Source of the DNA: Euborellia annulipes
Taxonomy: Eukaryota > Arthropoda > Insecta > Dermaptera > Anisolabididae
DNA length: 64,000 bases
Reading direction: 5' to 3'
NCBI GenBank assembly: GCA_023213315.1
Contig: JAKCPI010009463.1
Location: forward strand, 244,639 to 308,638
Shown here: positions 11,595 to 24,900 of the stretch, one piece after another
How the letters are laid out: each line of letters begins with the position of its first letter
Numbering within the stretch: the stretch's first letter is position 1
Notes under the pieces: generated by a model
The model's database searches: none
What the model saw: only the letters and a program-made list of their open reading frames with translations
Told to the model about the DNA's origin: nothing
Position numbers and translations under genes: made by a program

Positions 11595-11665
11595 GATTCA
11601 AGAGAGTCGATTTACAGAGTCGAAGATTTGGACATCAGACCGGTGCTGAAGATAAATTATATTAG
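11595..11665 (+). CDS. Weak candidate terminal exon
   Basis: The acceptor TTTCATTACCAG (ending 11594) precedes a phase-2 frame of 22 codons, FKRVDLQSRRFGHQTGAEDK then LY and TAG at 11663-11665. The same segment also has an acceptor-like sequence and a donor on the minus strand, where every frame is closed. No upstream exon was recognised, so this could be chance. Confidence 0.2.
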
Positions 11666-11839
11666 TTAATATACAATTGAAAGCACTCACTCCTGGTTTG
11701 TCTTGCGACGTGACCATCGTCTCTCTTGACCATTTGCTTACAATAGCATCTTAACTAATTATAATTTATTTATATTTATATCTCTTTGAGTTATTTATAT
11801 AACTTATTATATGATTGAAATGTACAAATATACACATAC

Positions 11840-11925
11840 ATAACACCCACCTGTTCTGAGGATGATCCCAACCGTCACCGTTGTGGGAATAAAATAATGA
11901 AATACAACTAGCTGCGGATTTTCTT
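11840..11925 (+). repeat. Decayed member of the CTGANGATGG element family
   Basis: CTGAGGATGATCCCAACCGT is followed by CCGTTGTGGG and then GAAATACAACTAGCTGC. The last string nearly matches GAAATATAACTAGCTGC in the foldback at 47111-47530, downstream of its core. GAAACGTC itself has been lost. Confidence 0.4.
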
Positions 11926-13857
11926 CTCCTTTTCACTTATCCTGAAAAATAAATAAGTTTGTAGACGCTTCCCATATTCGTGGATGCCCCGAACTCTTAA
12001 CATTAAGCCCCGATCCTCCTCAACCTCCTGAAACGCCGTAACTCCTACTTATCAAATCCAAGGATGAGGAAAGGAGACTTGGAAATGGAAGGAAGAAGAT
12101 AATGTTCTAATCTTGAATTAATATGAATAGGTAGGTAAACGAGTTACTTGAATCCCTCTGGGAAATCTGGAAAATATTTAAACAATTACTTTTTTTATAA
12201 TAGTATATATTTCATATTTAAATAAAATTAATATAATAGAATAAAGTAAAGCCTCTTTTAAAGTATTTTAGGTGAAATATGACTAGATTTATAAAGAGGC
12301 AGATAAAAAAACTTTACATACATATCTTTATATATATATATAATTCTTGTGTAAAAAATAACTATATCACTAAATTTCTTCAATAAATACAGTAAAATTT
12401 GCTAAAACGGCCACTCGCTTCTGTTATTCCTTTATTTTTTTCATATTTTGTGAGTATCTGTTCCTCAATAACAATTAACTAACCACTCGTCATGCTATTT
12501 TATGTATATATATAGTATAAAAGAGGAAATTTTCGATTCTTATGGCTAAATTTTGCTTCTCCTATTTATTTACTCTATTTATTATTAAGGATTTACAAAT
12601 AAGTCCCAGTTGTTTTTATTAGAGTCTGGCAAGTTATTATGGGGTGATACACAATTCAATAATGAGTATTAATATTTATCATCACAATGCATGTTCCGTT
12701 CGACAAATATTTTGTACATGGCGAGAAATTCCAGGTAAATATAATCGGCCTACTAACTATATTTACCAGTTAAACTCAATTGTAAACAAAAGAAAATATA
12801 TATCGATTTTATACTGTATATTTTCGTAAAATTATATATATATATATATATTATTGTGTCTCATTTTAAAGTTCTGACGCTCTTAATTTGTTGACGACTT
12901 TATTTTCTATTATTTATAATTATTATTTTATTTCGGTTCAAAATACTTTTCTGAGAGAGTAAAACGTCAAATTGTAACTATTTCGAGGGTCACTTTGGTT
13001 AGATTTTACTATGTTTATTAGAAAAGCACAAAAAAGAATATACCAGGTTTACAGATCAGAGCTGCAGCTTAATTTATTTTTGTTAGTTTTTTCTGTTTAA
13101 ATTTTGATATTTTAAAAGCCCGAAATAATATGAAATAAATATTAATTTCAATAATTTGGAAAGTTATTTACTAATAGATATAAAATGCAGCTAGATGATA
13201 AGAATGTAAATATTTACAGTAGAAATATGATTATCCTGATTAAATGGGACTCGAGGTCTTCCGGTTATTACTTAAATAAATTGAAAAATTTTTTTAAATT
13301 TAGGGTTCCCCTGACCGTATAATTGGGGATACGCATGTCCAGATAATCGATTTTATACTGTATATTTTCGTAAATAGAGTCTATATAAAAAAGGATACCC
13401 TTTCTCTGGCATATATACTGTATACATATACTGTATATATATATATTTTATATACCCGCCGACCCCGAACCGCGGGATTAATAATGGCGAGAACAGAAGA
13501 AGAAGAAGAAGATATATATTTTATATAGACTTTATAAAGAAATGTTCTATAAAATTGAATTTAAAAAAAGTTAATTAAAGATTCAATTCTCAAAAGTAAT
13601 ACATACATAAATAAATAAATAATCTTTAAAATTCAAATTATTAGTGAGGATCAATTGGCATTAATTTTTTATGTAACAACGAGTATAAAATAGAATACCC
13701 TTTAGAGCTTTCTTTATAAATTAATATAACTAATACTAATCAAAGAAATTTATCATATAATTGCTAAAAAAATTATTTATTTTTTATAAAAATCATTTGA
13801 TTTAGTAATCAAGTTATTAATTTATTAATCAAGTAACATCAAAAAATAATAAAATAT
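11926..13857. other. Gene-free AT-rich stretch
   Basis: I see no gene. The stretch contains several ATATAT runs (12327-12342, 12835-12852, 13420-13450), two copies of CGATTTTATACTGTATATTTTCG (near 12803 and 13347, the second close to an AGAAGAAGAAGAAG microsatellite at 13495), and a possible pogo-like end CAGTAAAATTTGCTAAAACG at 12391. Confidence 0.5.
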
Positions 13858-14285
13858 TATATGGACGATGTTATGCATAAATGACCCAAGCCCCATTATG
13901 ATCGAAATTGAGTTAAGGACCGCCACTTGTAGGGAAAAAGAAGATCTAGCAGTTTATTTAAAACACATTATTTATTTATTAAAAAAAAAACACTTTTTTC
14001 TCATTCACACTCACACACACATTCATAGTCTTTTCAGCAACTCAGGCCATATAAGACTAATCGATACTCATTATTTGTTAATTTACATATTAGGGGTCCA
14101 GGCATTCTTATTTAAGCCATTTGATCACAACATTATTATTCTGTGCACTTTTTTTGAATAAAACAAGAAAAAAGTCATTGCCATTGGTGTTGTTACAATT
14201 GTGCAAATGAAATGCTGTTTATCTCAGATTTTGGTTAATGGCGTTTGGTTCCTTCATGCACAGCATCGTCCATATAGGCTATATA
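13858..14285. mobile_element. TIR element of the ATATGGACNATG family, containing a SINE fragment
   Basis: The ends ATATGGACGATGTTATGCAT (13860) and ATGCACAGCATCGTCCATAT (to about 14279) are inverted copies with further pairing inward (CCAAGCCCCATTATGATCG against TAATGGCGTTTGG). A second copy lies at 39213-39470. Aligning the two shows extra sequence here, about 13960-14130: an inverted, 5'-truncated copy of the SINE at 54242-54519, recognised by the (CA)-rich run and TCCAGGCATTCTTATTTAAG. Confidence 0.65.
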
Positions 14286-14406
14286 TGTAATATTTTTTAA
14301 AGAAATTATATGATAAAATACTGACACCATCATTATAACATGGTAATAGTTAATTTTTCCTTATTTTATCAAATTTTATAAAAATGTTCAACAATTAACA
14401 ATTTTA

Positions 14407-14575
14407 CGCCCTTGGGCTATAGCTCAGTGGTAGAGTTCATGCCTCTTGTGGCTAGGGGTCGCATTCCGTCTCATGCAACAAAAATTTATTTCATTTGGAT
14501 AGGCTATCAATCCAATGGTAATAAATGGCCTTCGAAGTCGAAAAAGACCTTAAATGAAATTTAAAAATAAAAATA
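14407..14575 (+). mobile_element. tRNA-derived SINE (family A)
   Basis: The head carries an A box (TAGCTCAGTGGTAGAG, 14420-14435) and a B box (GGTCGCATTCC, 14457-14467), the internal RNA polymerase III promoter of tRNA genes. The body has CCGTCTCATGC, TTCATTTGGATAGGCTATCA and CGAAAAAGACCTTAAATGAA, then an A-rich tail. Copies of the body lie inverted at 50007-50156 and partly at 63540-63610. It cannot be a tRNA gene because it lacks an acceptor stem and continues into a conserved non-tRNA tail. Confidence 0.75.
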
Positions 14576-14664
14576 ATTATGCATTTTCTTTTAACCCTCA
14601 TTTATTTGATATTTTTATTTAATTTGTTGCCAGGTTTTTTTTACCTTTATTTCTAATACATGTA

Positions 14665-15086
14665 CAGGGAGCGCCACAATTAAGTCCCCACTTGATAGCT
14701 TTAGCCTTAAGTATATGGTGTAAAGTGAAATAATTTTAATGACCGAAAAGGTAAAACGTAAAATATGGTACAGATTATTTTATTTTACCTTTTATAATTT
14801 AAAATTATTTCACCATTTACCATATTCCAGGGCCGGATCTAGGGGGGGGGGGGGGCAGTGGGTGCATGTGCCCCGGGCGGCAGATATCAAGGGGCGGCAA
14901 TTAAAGAAAGATTTACTAAAAAAAAAGGTAAAATGATATGAATTTTATATTGAAAATTTTAAGGATGGGGCGGCAAATTAAATTTTGCCCCCCCTAAAAA
15001 ATCTCCTAGTTCCGGCCCTGCCATATTCTATACCATATACTTAAGTATAAAGCTATCAGGTGAGGACTTAATTGTGGCGCTCACTG
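14665..15086. mobile_element. Tc1/mariner-type MITE split by a hAT MITE
   Basis: The TIRs are about 55 bp, starting CAGGGAGCGCCACAATTAAG and ending CTTAATTGTGGCGCTCACTG, both flanked by TA (14663-14664 and 15087-15088). The internal arms stay complementary (CTTAAGTATATGGT against ACCATATACTTAAG). The hAT MITE at 14828-15020 sits in the middle, so the mariner MITE is the older insertion. Confidence 0.8.
14828..15020. mobile_element. hAT MITE, CAGGGCCGGATCTAG family, copy 1
   Basis: Ends CAGGGCCGGATCTAGG and CCTAGTTCCGGCCCTG are inverted. The target duplication CCATATTC (8 bp) is perfect on both sides. The inside carries poly-G, GCGGCAGATATCAAGGGGCG and GTAAAATGATATGAATTTT. Copies 2 and 3 are at 20718-20910 and 59400-59587. 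Confidence 0.9.
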
Positions 15087-15994
15087 TACCCTAGTATATC
15101 ATTGTATTATGACATACATGTATATTAACTTACACGATGATTGCTTTGGGATTCCGAAAAATTTCGCTGTGTAGTTCTGATTTAAATGATGAAATTTCTG
15201 AGAAATGTTTTCAATATTCAGTAATATGATGCGATGAATTTGATTTTCTTCTAAAAGACTAGGAAAGAACTCATCATTCGAGATGTTATTTTTCCTCTAA
15301 AATATATGACTGTATCCTTAAAGGGTGACCGTTAACATTTTTAATTCTTAAATAAAAACGTTGATCAGAGCTTCGAAACGGTTGCTTGGTCCATCAAAAA
15401 TTGACGAGTGAACGGATTGTCAGTTTTGCCAAAATCGTCGCATTCTCTCGGAGTTGAAAGACGTTCTAAGAAAATAAAATATAATAATTATATAATTTCA
15501 GGAGGAGTGGCTGAATATATATATCCTATATATATCCTCACTAGTTAATAATTATATAAATAAACTGATATCATAAAATCAATCGTCCCTTAACGCAACA
15601 ATTTTACATAAGCCTTTCGATGTTGTTAATTGGATTATTTCTAGAGAATATAAATGAGGAATAATCAGAGATTTAAGTTCCCAGCCTTTGAAAATCTTTT
15701 TGATTGACACATGTCCTGTATCTATTCATACTTTTTTAGTCTTCATCAAAACCTAACAATTTCAATCTCCGAATATTCCTCAAATTTTATATTTTCGAAA
15801 AAACCTGATGAGAAATTTTTTTTTTTAGATGAAGATAAGTGAATTTATATGCAGAGGAGTTAATTTACGATGACTTTTTAGTAGGTTGTTTACAAAACTT
15901 TAACTACTCGAGAAAAATGGAACTATAATTTTGAAAGTGGGTCCAATGAGCTAACTTATGGAAGGGTTAAAATGAATGGCAGTAAAATTTTTTT

Positions 15995-18900
15995 TTATAA
16001 TTTACCTAATTCCTTAATAATTTTTCCAAAGATATCTTCTTTCGTCTTATATAGTGTATGTCCCTCCCTGAAACAAAATTAGAAATTAAAAAAAATAAAT
16101 AAATGATAATTATATATAGGTAAGGAATATATTTTAATATAATCATAAGCTATTTAATCGAAGGGGGGGGGAGGAATTTCACATCCACAGCCCCAACAAG
16201 GGGAGGGGGGCCGAGGGGGCGACGGCCCCGGGTGCTTTAAAGAAAAGAGCGGCAGAATTTATATTTTTACAAAAAAAAATTATATTATTCATAATATAAT
16301 AATAAATTGTAGTGAAGACAAAAAATAACAAACTTATCTAAAAAAAAATATTAAATATTTTTTTATTAGACGGAATATTTATTAACAGGAACAGGTAGAT
16401 GAAGGCAGCCAACAAAGAACAAAAACTTTATTTAAATATCGTCGACGTTTCGGGAAAACATCGCTCCCACCTTCAGGACGATAAATTGTATGACCTACAT
16501 GTTTTGCTAAACAACATTAACAATTTATCGTCCTGAAGGTGGGAGCGATGCGTTCCCGAAACGTCAACGATATTTAAATAAAGTTTTTGTTCTTTGCTGG
16601 CTGCCTTCATCTACCTGTTCCTGTTGATTATCAGTCAGCCATTAATTTCTTCTTTTCGGAATATTTATTTATTATTTATCTAGAGCAGCGGTTCCCAATC
16701 CGTGGGCCGCGGCCCAGTTGTGGGCCGCGAGCTGATTGGAACTGGGCCGCGGACTTCTAAGAAAAGATAAAAATTTTATATATTTATATAAAATTATATA
16801 TATACACTGGGCCTCAGAGTTTTTTTTTACGAAAAAAGTGGGCCACACATCAAAAATTACGGAAAAGTGGGCCGCACATCAAAAAAGGTTGGGAACCACT
16901 GATCTAGAGTCATCGGGCAACAGCGCCCATTCTAGGGTGGGGGAGCGTTGAAATTGGTTAAGGGGTGCCAGAATTTGGGCCGGTATAAATATACAATATA
17001 ATTTTGTTTTTAGTAGAGGAGAGGGGCGCAAATTATAATCTTGGCTCCGGGCGCAAGTTTTCCTTGGTGTAACAGTATGCTATGAATTCGTAAAAATATA
17101 TATAAATCTTAAAAAAAGTAGAAGACAGGGTGCCCTAATATAAAATAAATGGGATGAGCAAAAAAATTTAAATCTTAAAATTCATAACCTGAATCTACCC
17201 AGGTATTTAGGTTTTATGAGTTAATTTTTTTTTTTTTTTACCGATTGCGTGATTTTTCCAGAGCCCCGCAGGATGTTAGAGCGTGTAGTCCGATTTGGTA
17301 CATATCGAGAGAAAGAGCGTAAGGATGTCGAACCACAAAGGAATTTGAATCTCTTTGTTCAAGGAATCGAAGCTCGACGAGCCGTTGAGTCTTTTTCATC
17401 ACTAAACGATCTTGGAGAGGAGAGGTTGAGCACTCCTGAAAAAAATTTAATTTTCAATCAGTCAAGTTTAATAATAATGTCGATTAAAAAAATTAATTAC
17501 CTGCTGAAGTGTGTGACAAAGGGTTAAATAGGCACTGATAAAAGGATCCATCACTTGGCACAACAAACGTTGGAGTTTGTGATGATTGCTTAATGCAAAT
17601 CCTAGTCCGTCAGATGTCGAGAAAATGATGTTTACCAGTTCGAGATTATAGAGCGCCCGAGAGAATTTCTGTAAAAAATATTGGCATTAAAATTTTATAG
17701 CAAGTTTGCGAGATATGTTTGTGCTTAAGACCTAGTTAATTAAAATTTTATTACTTATAATGATAAGAATAATATGGGAGAATAAAATGAAATGGGTATT
17801 TAGAACAAGATAATATATAAAAATAATCAGATAGATATAAAAAATATTTGAATAAGTTAAAGATAAATAAATATATATTGTTTTTCGTTAATACAGTAAT
17901 ACCCAGGGACACCCCCCCCCCCCCCAATCCCCCAACCCAAGATTTTGAAAGAAAATAATAAAATAAGTTATTATATACAGAGTAATTTTTTTTAATTAAT
18001 GTAAATAAATAGACTGATTGATAAATAGTCGAAACTAGGCCAATGTTTAAAGAAAAAAAAGAATACCGGAATTTAAAAATATTTTCATTAAAATTTTCCT
18101 TTTGAGGGGGCCCGGGCCTTTTAAGGGAAGAAGAAAATAATTTGTTTATGCAAGTTTATAAAATTTCTAAAGAATAATTGTTATTCTTATATATGCTGTA
18201 TACATATAAAAATATATATATATGTATGAGTCGATTTTTTCAAATGGGAAAAAGGTTTTATAGAAAATGCTAAGTAAAATAAAGGTAGAGAGTATAAGAA
18301 AAAATCTTACCTCGTTTACTTGGGAAGTATGAAATGCAAATTCATCACCAAAAATCATAACCAGGAATCGATATTTATTGAAAAGATCATCTGTTGAATA
18401 AGAAAATTACCAAAACCATAGAGAAAAAAAAGGATAGAAAAATCAAGAATTAATAAAAATAACCAATTCACCATTCCCTTTGTAATTACAGTAGTAACTT
18501 GATTATCTGAACTAATTGGGAACCGAAGTCGTTCATATAATCAAATACAAATTTATAAAAATTGGGAAAACCAAGAAAAGGCTGAATTTCACAAGTTAGG
18601 ATAATTAAGTTTCTACTTTCTTTTATAGTTAAATTTACTTTAAGTAAGAATGAAATATGTAAAATATAATAAATAAGCTAAGTAGCTTGGTTTTTATAAA
18701 TAGTATAAAATATAGCTTTTTTTTTTCTTTTTTTTATTTTAATTTACTTCTTCTCGGTCCTCAATAAGCCGGAAAAAGAGTAGACCAAAAAAATACTTGA
18801 GAAGAAGTAAAAAGCTGCATTTTTTTATTTATACAATCTTCATTAAAATATATTAGGTTTGTATTTTTTAGAATTACATTTTGAAAAGTTAAATGCTTCT

Positions 18901-21900
18901 TAGTAATCATAAAAATATTTTTGAAGAATTTGCTAAAATTTGCTAAAAAATACTTTATATTTTAGTTCAAATTATTTTCTTTACTTAGTTCCTTCATGCT
19001 GTTACTTGAAACGTATTCTCAATAAAATAGGAAATTCTTACTACAATTAAAAAAAAACAAAATTTTACCTTTTCTCATTTCTGAATGGTTATGATGTTTG
19101 AGTAAAAGAGTAATAAGTGCTTCTGAAGCGATCAGATGCATTGCTGGGTTTACGTAGAGTTGAAGCATAATTAAAGGCACAGCCAATTCCATAGTGCGTT
19201 CCGAAAGCGAATGTCCTAAAAAAAAAAGTTCTTTCATTGTTTATTTCTCTTCTTCTTATCTCATATAATTTTGAACTATTCTAAATTTATTAAAAATATT
19301 TGTTTAATTAAAGTTTTGTGAGAAATTTTTGCTGGGGGATTGTTTCGAGGTATATATTAAATATTCCCTCATCTACTCTCCTGATTTACCAGTAACTTGC
19401 TCATTCTCATCAACACAAAGACAATATTCAACATTAACTAGGACAAAAAATAACTAATAAAAATAAATATGAAATTGCATATACAATATTTAAGATATAT
19501 CTGACCCCAATCCACTTACAAACACGCTTAAAATTTTAACTATTATATTAGGTTATCTGAAATTTTATGACATTTCCTATTTTAAAGAAAACTTTAAATT
19601 AATATAGGGTCATTCCACGTCAAATCAACCAAAAAAATAAAAAATTTTCACCCATAATCTCAGATTTTTATGAAACTTGGTATGCTTGTTCTATATATAG
19701 AGATAAGTAACAGCAGCAAATTTCAATTTTTTATCTCACTTAGTTTTCGAGTTATGGCACTTTAAAGTTTTGATTTTTTCACCTTCCGAAGCTTGGACAA
19801 TGCCAAACAAAATGTGACATGGGAGAGAATATAATTTCTCATTTGCTTATTTGACCACCAATCTTGATGAAATTTTTTTGGTAGCTTCTTTAAACAATAA
19901 GGAATTAGAAAAAAAATATATCATGAATCTAAGTTATTCCTAAAATATAAAAAAAAATTCATGTTGTTGATTTTTTTTTAGTTTTGAAAACGCAAACATG
20001 GTTTAGCGCTAAAGCCAATATCTCCAAAAGGGAATGATATATTCAAGAAATTTTTTTTTCTAAATAATCTGCATGAAATGGGCTTTAATTTAGTAAAATA
20101 AAAATTTTGTGTATTTTGTTCCCTCTATTTCTAAAGTCCATTGAAAGTTTCAATATATAGTTTTACATGTTAAAAAGGTTTCAAGGGCAAAATGAAAATA
20201 TACATTTTAAAGAGCATCTAAAAAAGAATTGATTTATGAATTTTAATAATTTTATTAATCGTTGCAGCAAATTTTGAGAAAATTGAAAAAAACTGAAAAA
20301 GTACATCAGTAAAGTACTAGTACTTTTTGGCCGATTTTGTTCAAAAGCTTAATTTGAGTGTCCGGAAGGGTGCCTAACTTAAATATAAAATTTCAACCGC
20401 CTAGCTCAATTCTTTTATGCTTTCAATTGAACTCTGTGAGTGTGCCTGCTTAAAACTGAACACAGACAAACACAATCAATTCAATTGAAAGCTTGAAAGA
20501 ATTGAGGTTGAAATTTTATATTTAAGTTAGGCACCCTATATAGAACAAGCATACCAAGGTAAATCTCTATATAGAACAAGCATACCAAGTTTCATAAAAA
20601 TCTGAGATTATGGGTGAAATGGCCTGGTTGAACTGACGTGGAATGACCCTATATTGATTTTATTATCCATTTGGCTAAAATAAACAATATTACCGACAAA
20701 GACGGCTGGGGTTAATTCAGGGCCGGAACAAGGAGATTTTTTAGGGGGGGGGGGCAAAATTTATTTTGCCGCCCCCTCAAAATTTTCTATACAAAATTCA
20801 TATCATTTTACCTTTTTTTTTTAGTAAATCTTTCTTTAATTGCCGCCCCCTGATATCTGCCGCCCGGGGGACACGCACACACTGCCCCCCCCCCCCTAGA
20901 TCCGGCCCTGGGTTAAATTATACCCCGATGATGTCTTTATTTACCCCAACCGTCCTCAACGGATAGAGCTTTTGTCCGCCCGCAGAGTGTTAAATATTTA
21001 TTAATTCATATACCCGAAAAAAGTATGGGACTAAAATTGCTTTCCAAGTGAATTCATGTATCCGAATAGTGGCAAGGGCACACCGAATACAAATTGGTGA
21101 ATCCGTGGTTCAGCTCCCGGTGGCACACCCTTACTTTTTTCGGGTATATGAATTAATAAATATTTAATTACACAAAAAAATAATTACCTTTGAATATATT
21201 TGGTGAGACATACGATCCTTGATGGATTCCCAAAAGCCTAATTTCATTTTCTTGTGTTACAGTGACAAGAGATTTATGAACGTGTATTGAATCAAAGAGA
21301 GATTCTTCAATTTGATCACCTAAAATGAAGAAAATATAATAATAATATTGGGTTGTTTGGAAAGTAATTTCGTTTTTTCCCAACAAAGGACTTAATTGTA
21401 TTTTCCCACAGCTTACTTCACACTTAAGCGGCATAATCATATATTTTGACTGGTGGTATAGCAAATCACAGACGTCAACGCGATGGCACAATTTTTTTTC
21501 CATAACAACATGAGGAATCCATATATCTCGAGCTTTCAGATTAATCCTAGGCTTTTCAAATAATCATGAACGGTCGAATTCGGTAAATTTAAATAATTTT
21601 TTTTCTTGCTTGAACAGAATTTTTACCTTTTCTATAGTAAAAAAGTAAAATGCTGCTTTTTACCTTCCATATTTGAAAGGGAACCAACAAAAACTACTGC
21701 GTATAATCAATCTACCTTTTTCACTATACATATATAGGCCTACTATTTTTTTGCTATATCTGCTGTCAAAATAGCGTATACGAGGTAAAGTCCTTCGAAT
21801 GAATTTTGAGACTCAAGTGTGAACTTAGCTGTGAAAAATACAATTAAGTCCTTTGTTGAGAAAAAGCCCGAACAATGTAATAATTGAAATAATTTCAAAA

Positions 21901-24900
21901 AACAAAAATTTGAATATTAAACACATTTTTGATATAAGAAGTTCAAATTTATCAAAATATTATTTTTCTTTTAAAATTAATTAAAAATTTCATTTCAAGT
22001 CAATGTTGTGGAAAAAACTAAATAAATAATGTACCTGGAAGATCGATTGAAGCACCCCAAGAGAGCAAAACGTTTCTAAGCCAAGCCATATCCCGTAAGC
22101 AGTCAGCGATGGGGAGACCCACATGACCATCTAATAATTGTCCTGTAAGTAGACATGCCACCACCGAGAACGGAGATAATACACTGACTTGTTGCTGACT
22201 ATCAACTACGCGATGAGCCAACATTCGAGACCACCAGGCCTACAAAAAAAAAATAAAAGAATGAATTTTAGAACCAGTAAACGATTATTGCTTATAAAAA
22301 TAAAATGATCTGCTTATAACATAGTGGATATTTTTTTAAGCTCGAGTTAGCCGAGGTCACCATCCACATACTCACCAGATGTGAGTCCTTGAGTGAGATA
22401 AAAACAAATCTATTGTATACAAATTTTTTTTGAATATTATAAATTTTTTTATGATAACTCAACTTAGTTAAATAAATAATGAAATCATATAGAATATGAA
22501 AGCTATTAAAAATTTCTAAAACATTTTAAGAATTAGCAATAAAAAATATAATAATTTAAAATACAAATAGTGAGAGGTACTGTTTGAAAATATTATTTTT
22601 ACTGACTTAAGTGCTAACAAATAACAACAAATTAAGGGTAAAGAGGAATGATTGCTAAAATTGAGACTTTTTAAATATTTACATACAAAAATTTTTTTTT
22701 CCAAAGACATTGGGTTTTTTTTTATATGAGCTCAGGGGCCCACTTCTGGTGGGTACGTGGATGGCGACCACGAGCTTCCCTAGCTGGAACTGGCATTACT
22801 TCTGTTCTTTGCATGTCAGTCTCTTCCCTTCTATATTTTCAACAGGCGTCAGACCGTACGACGGGCCAGCCTGTTCTATTCCTTCCCGGTCGCAAAAACC
22901 CATGAATGACTAATTCCGCCGACCCCGCACAGCGGGAATAATCAGGCGAAGAAAGAAGAAAATATATTTACAGTATAAGCTTATACGGTATATATCGTAA
23001 AAGTAAAAACAGACTCAATATAAGCTCCAAAATCCTTTATTTAACTCAGCTAGGAATTTATAAAATCCTGGCTTTTCATCTAAAGTTCTTGATTAACTAA
23101 TTTTTTTTTTTCTGTATCTGACTTTAAACAATTTATATAAAGGTGATAGAAAGGACAAGACAGCCAACTTTTTTCAAAAGAAATATATTTATTAAATTAA
23201 TTATATATATATATATTGTGCCGTGATGCAAGCCTGCGTTCGCAATTTATAAATTTATAATTTTTTTTATACACGTTTTCAAAGTTATTGAAAATAGTCA
23301 ATAACAAATTCCAGATTTATTATTAAATAAAATTCATAATTAAATAAAGTTTTTTTTATATAGTGACTTAATTATATTATATTCAATTTCAATTAGAAAT
23401 CAAATGACAAGAAAGAAAAAATATTTAAATTTAATCAAAACATATAAATTTTATATTATCAAAAAAAAAAACTTTAAATATTATTCGAGAGGGGTAGTCG
23501 AGTGAGTGCGGGAGAGGGGAGAGAACCCCCAACCCTTTGTGTGTGTGCCGTGCTTCACTTGATTTTAAACACCGTACGAGGCGCTTCGTGAAGGGGTGAG
23601 CGGAGGTATCTCGGAGTGCCTATATCTTTTGCTCAAGTGCATTCAACACCTTAAGAGCGAAATCTATTCTACGTGACCGCCAATGGACCAGTTCGCTACA
23701 GGAGGCTGCGTCCACGTTGGCCACGGCAACACAGTCTCCGAGGGGGCGAAGGCGACGAAAAGCTAAGTGATCAACACCCCCCCCCCCTCTCTCTCTCTCG
23801 ATTTGTACTAGTACAAAATAAAAAATAATAAAAACTTTAATAATTAACCAAAAATAAAAAAACTTAAAACCATAATAAAAAATAAAAATAAGAAACTTTA
23901 GTTGTTTTGTTATAAACTCTATGAACAATCAATTAATCATTTTAATAATTTAAATTAAGTCATAAACATCATTATTAGTAGTAATTTAAAAAGTCTTGTC
24001 AATCACAGAAATAATTAAAAGATTAATAAAAAAGAAACAGATGAAAAATAAATTTGTAATGGCAAGGGCTATCTCGGAAACTGAAGACATACATTAAAAT
24101 AGTTGAAGGGTAAATAGGAGGAAGAATTAAAAAATATTAATGAAGTAAAGCGAAAATGAAATATAAAATAAATAAAATAATCGAAGTAAATAATAAAAAA
24201 TAAAATAATAAGAGAATTGAAATAAAGCTAATTGCATTGATAAAGAGAGGTGAGAGACCTATTTCCCCAACTTTAGTGTGGTCCTCAGATCCGGGAGCCA
24301 TATATTAATCTAATAAATAAATTTTAAAACGATAATAAAAATTTAAATAAAAATGATTAAAACAAAACAATAAACAAAAATCAATATTTAAAAAATTAAA
24401 ACAACTAACTATAAAACAAAAATTAATAATAAAAATGAATAATAAAATTAAACTTATAGCCAAATAGTTAAACAATTAATAATTTTAATAAGGAATATAC
24501 AACTAATAACAAATTGTTAAAAACATAAATAAAAGAACTTTATTTAATTGATAATTGTATTGTGAATCTGGAATTGAGCAAATTGAATAAAACAATATTT
24601 ATCAGTTAATAAATAATAAATTGCGAGACGAGGCGTGTGCAAGCGTAATTCAAGTATTTTCATTTACCCAAATCACCATCTTTCAGATCGTCAAGTGACA
24701 TTGTTGTGCCAGTCTTTCTCTGGCAACCGCGGAATTACATTATTAATAATTTAATCAATTAATTTCCTAAATTTTATAGGTTCGAGTTCCACCCTTAATT
24801 AACTGTAGTTATCCAGCAGTCCCCTTTAGCTCCAGTTCACTCACCGTGCCGTGGGGAAAATAAAACTGGTGGGTGAATATAGACACACCACAACACTTCC

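Noticed and set aside
13480..13515. AGAAGAAGAAGAAG run as a splicing enhancer or coding repeat
   Set aside because: It is a simple microsatellite with no gene around it.
14407..14480. tRNA gene
   Set aside because: A and B boxes are present but there is no acceptor stem pairing, and the unit continues into a conserved SINE body. The same applies to 53808, 54242 and 50156.
17249..17527. Plus-strand 92-codon frame
   Set aside because: It is the antisense of GNPAT exon 12, which is supported by splice sites, phase and similarity.
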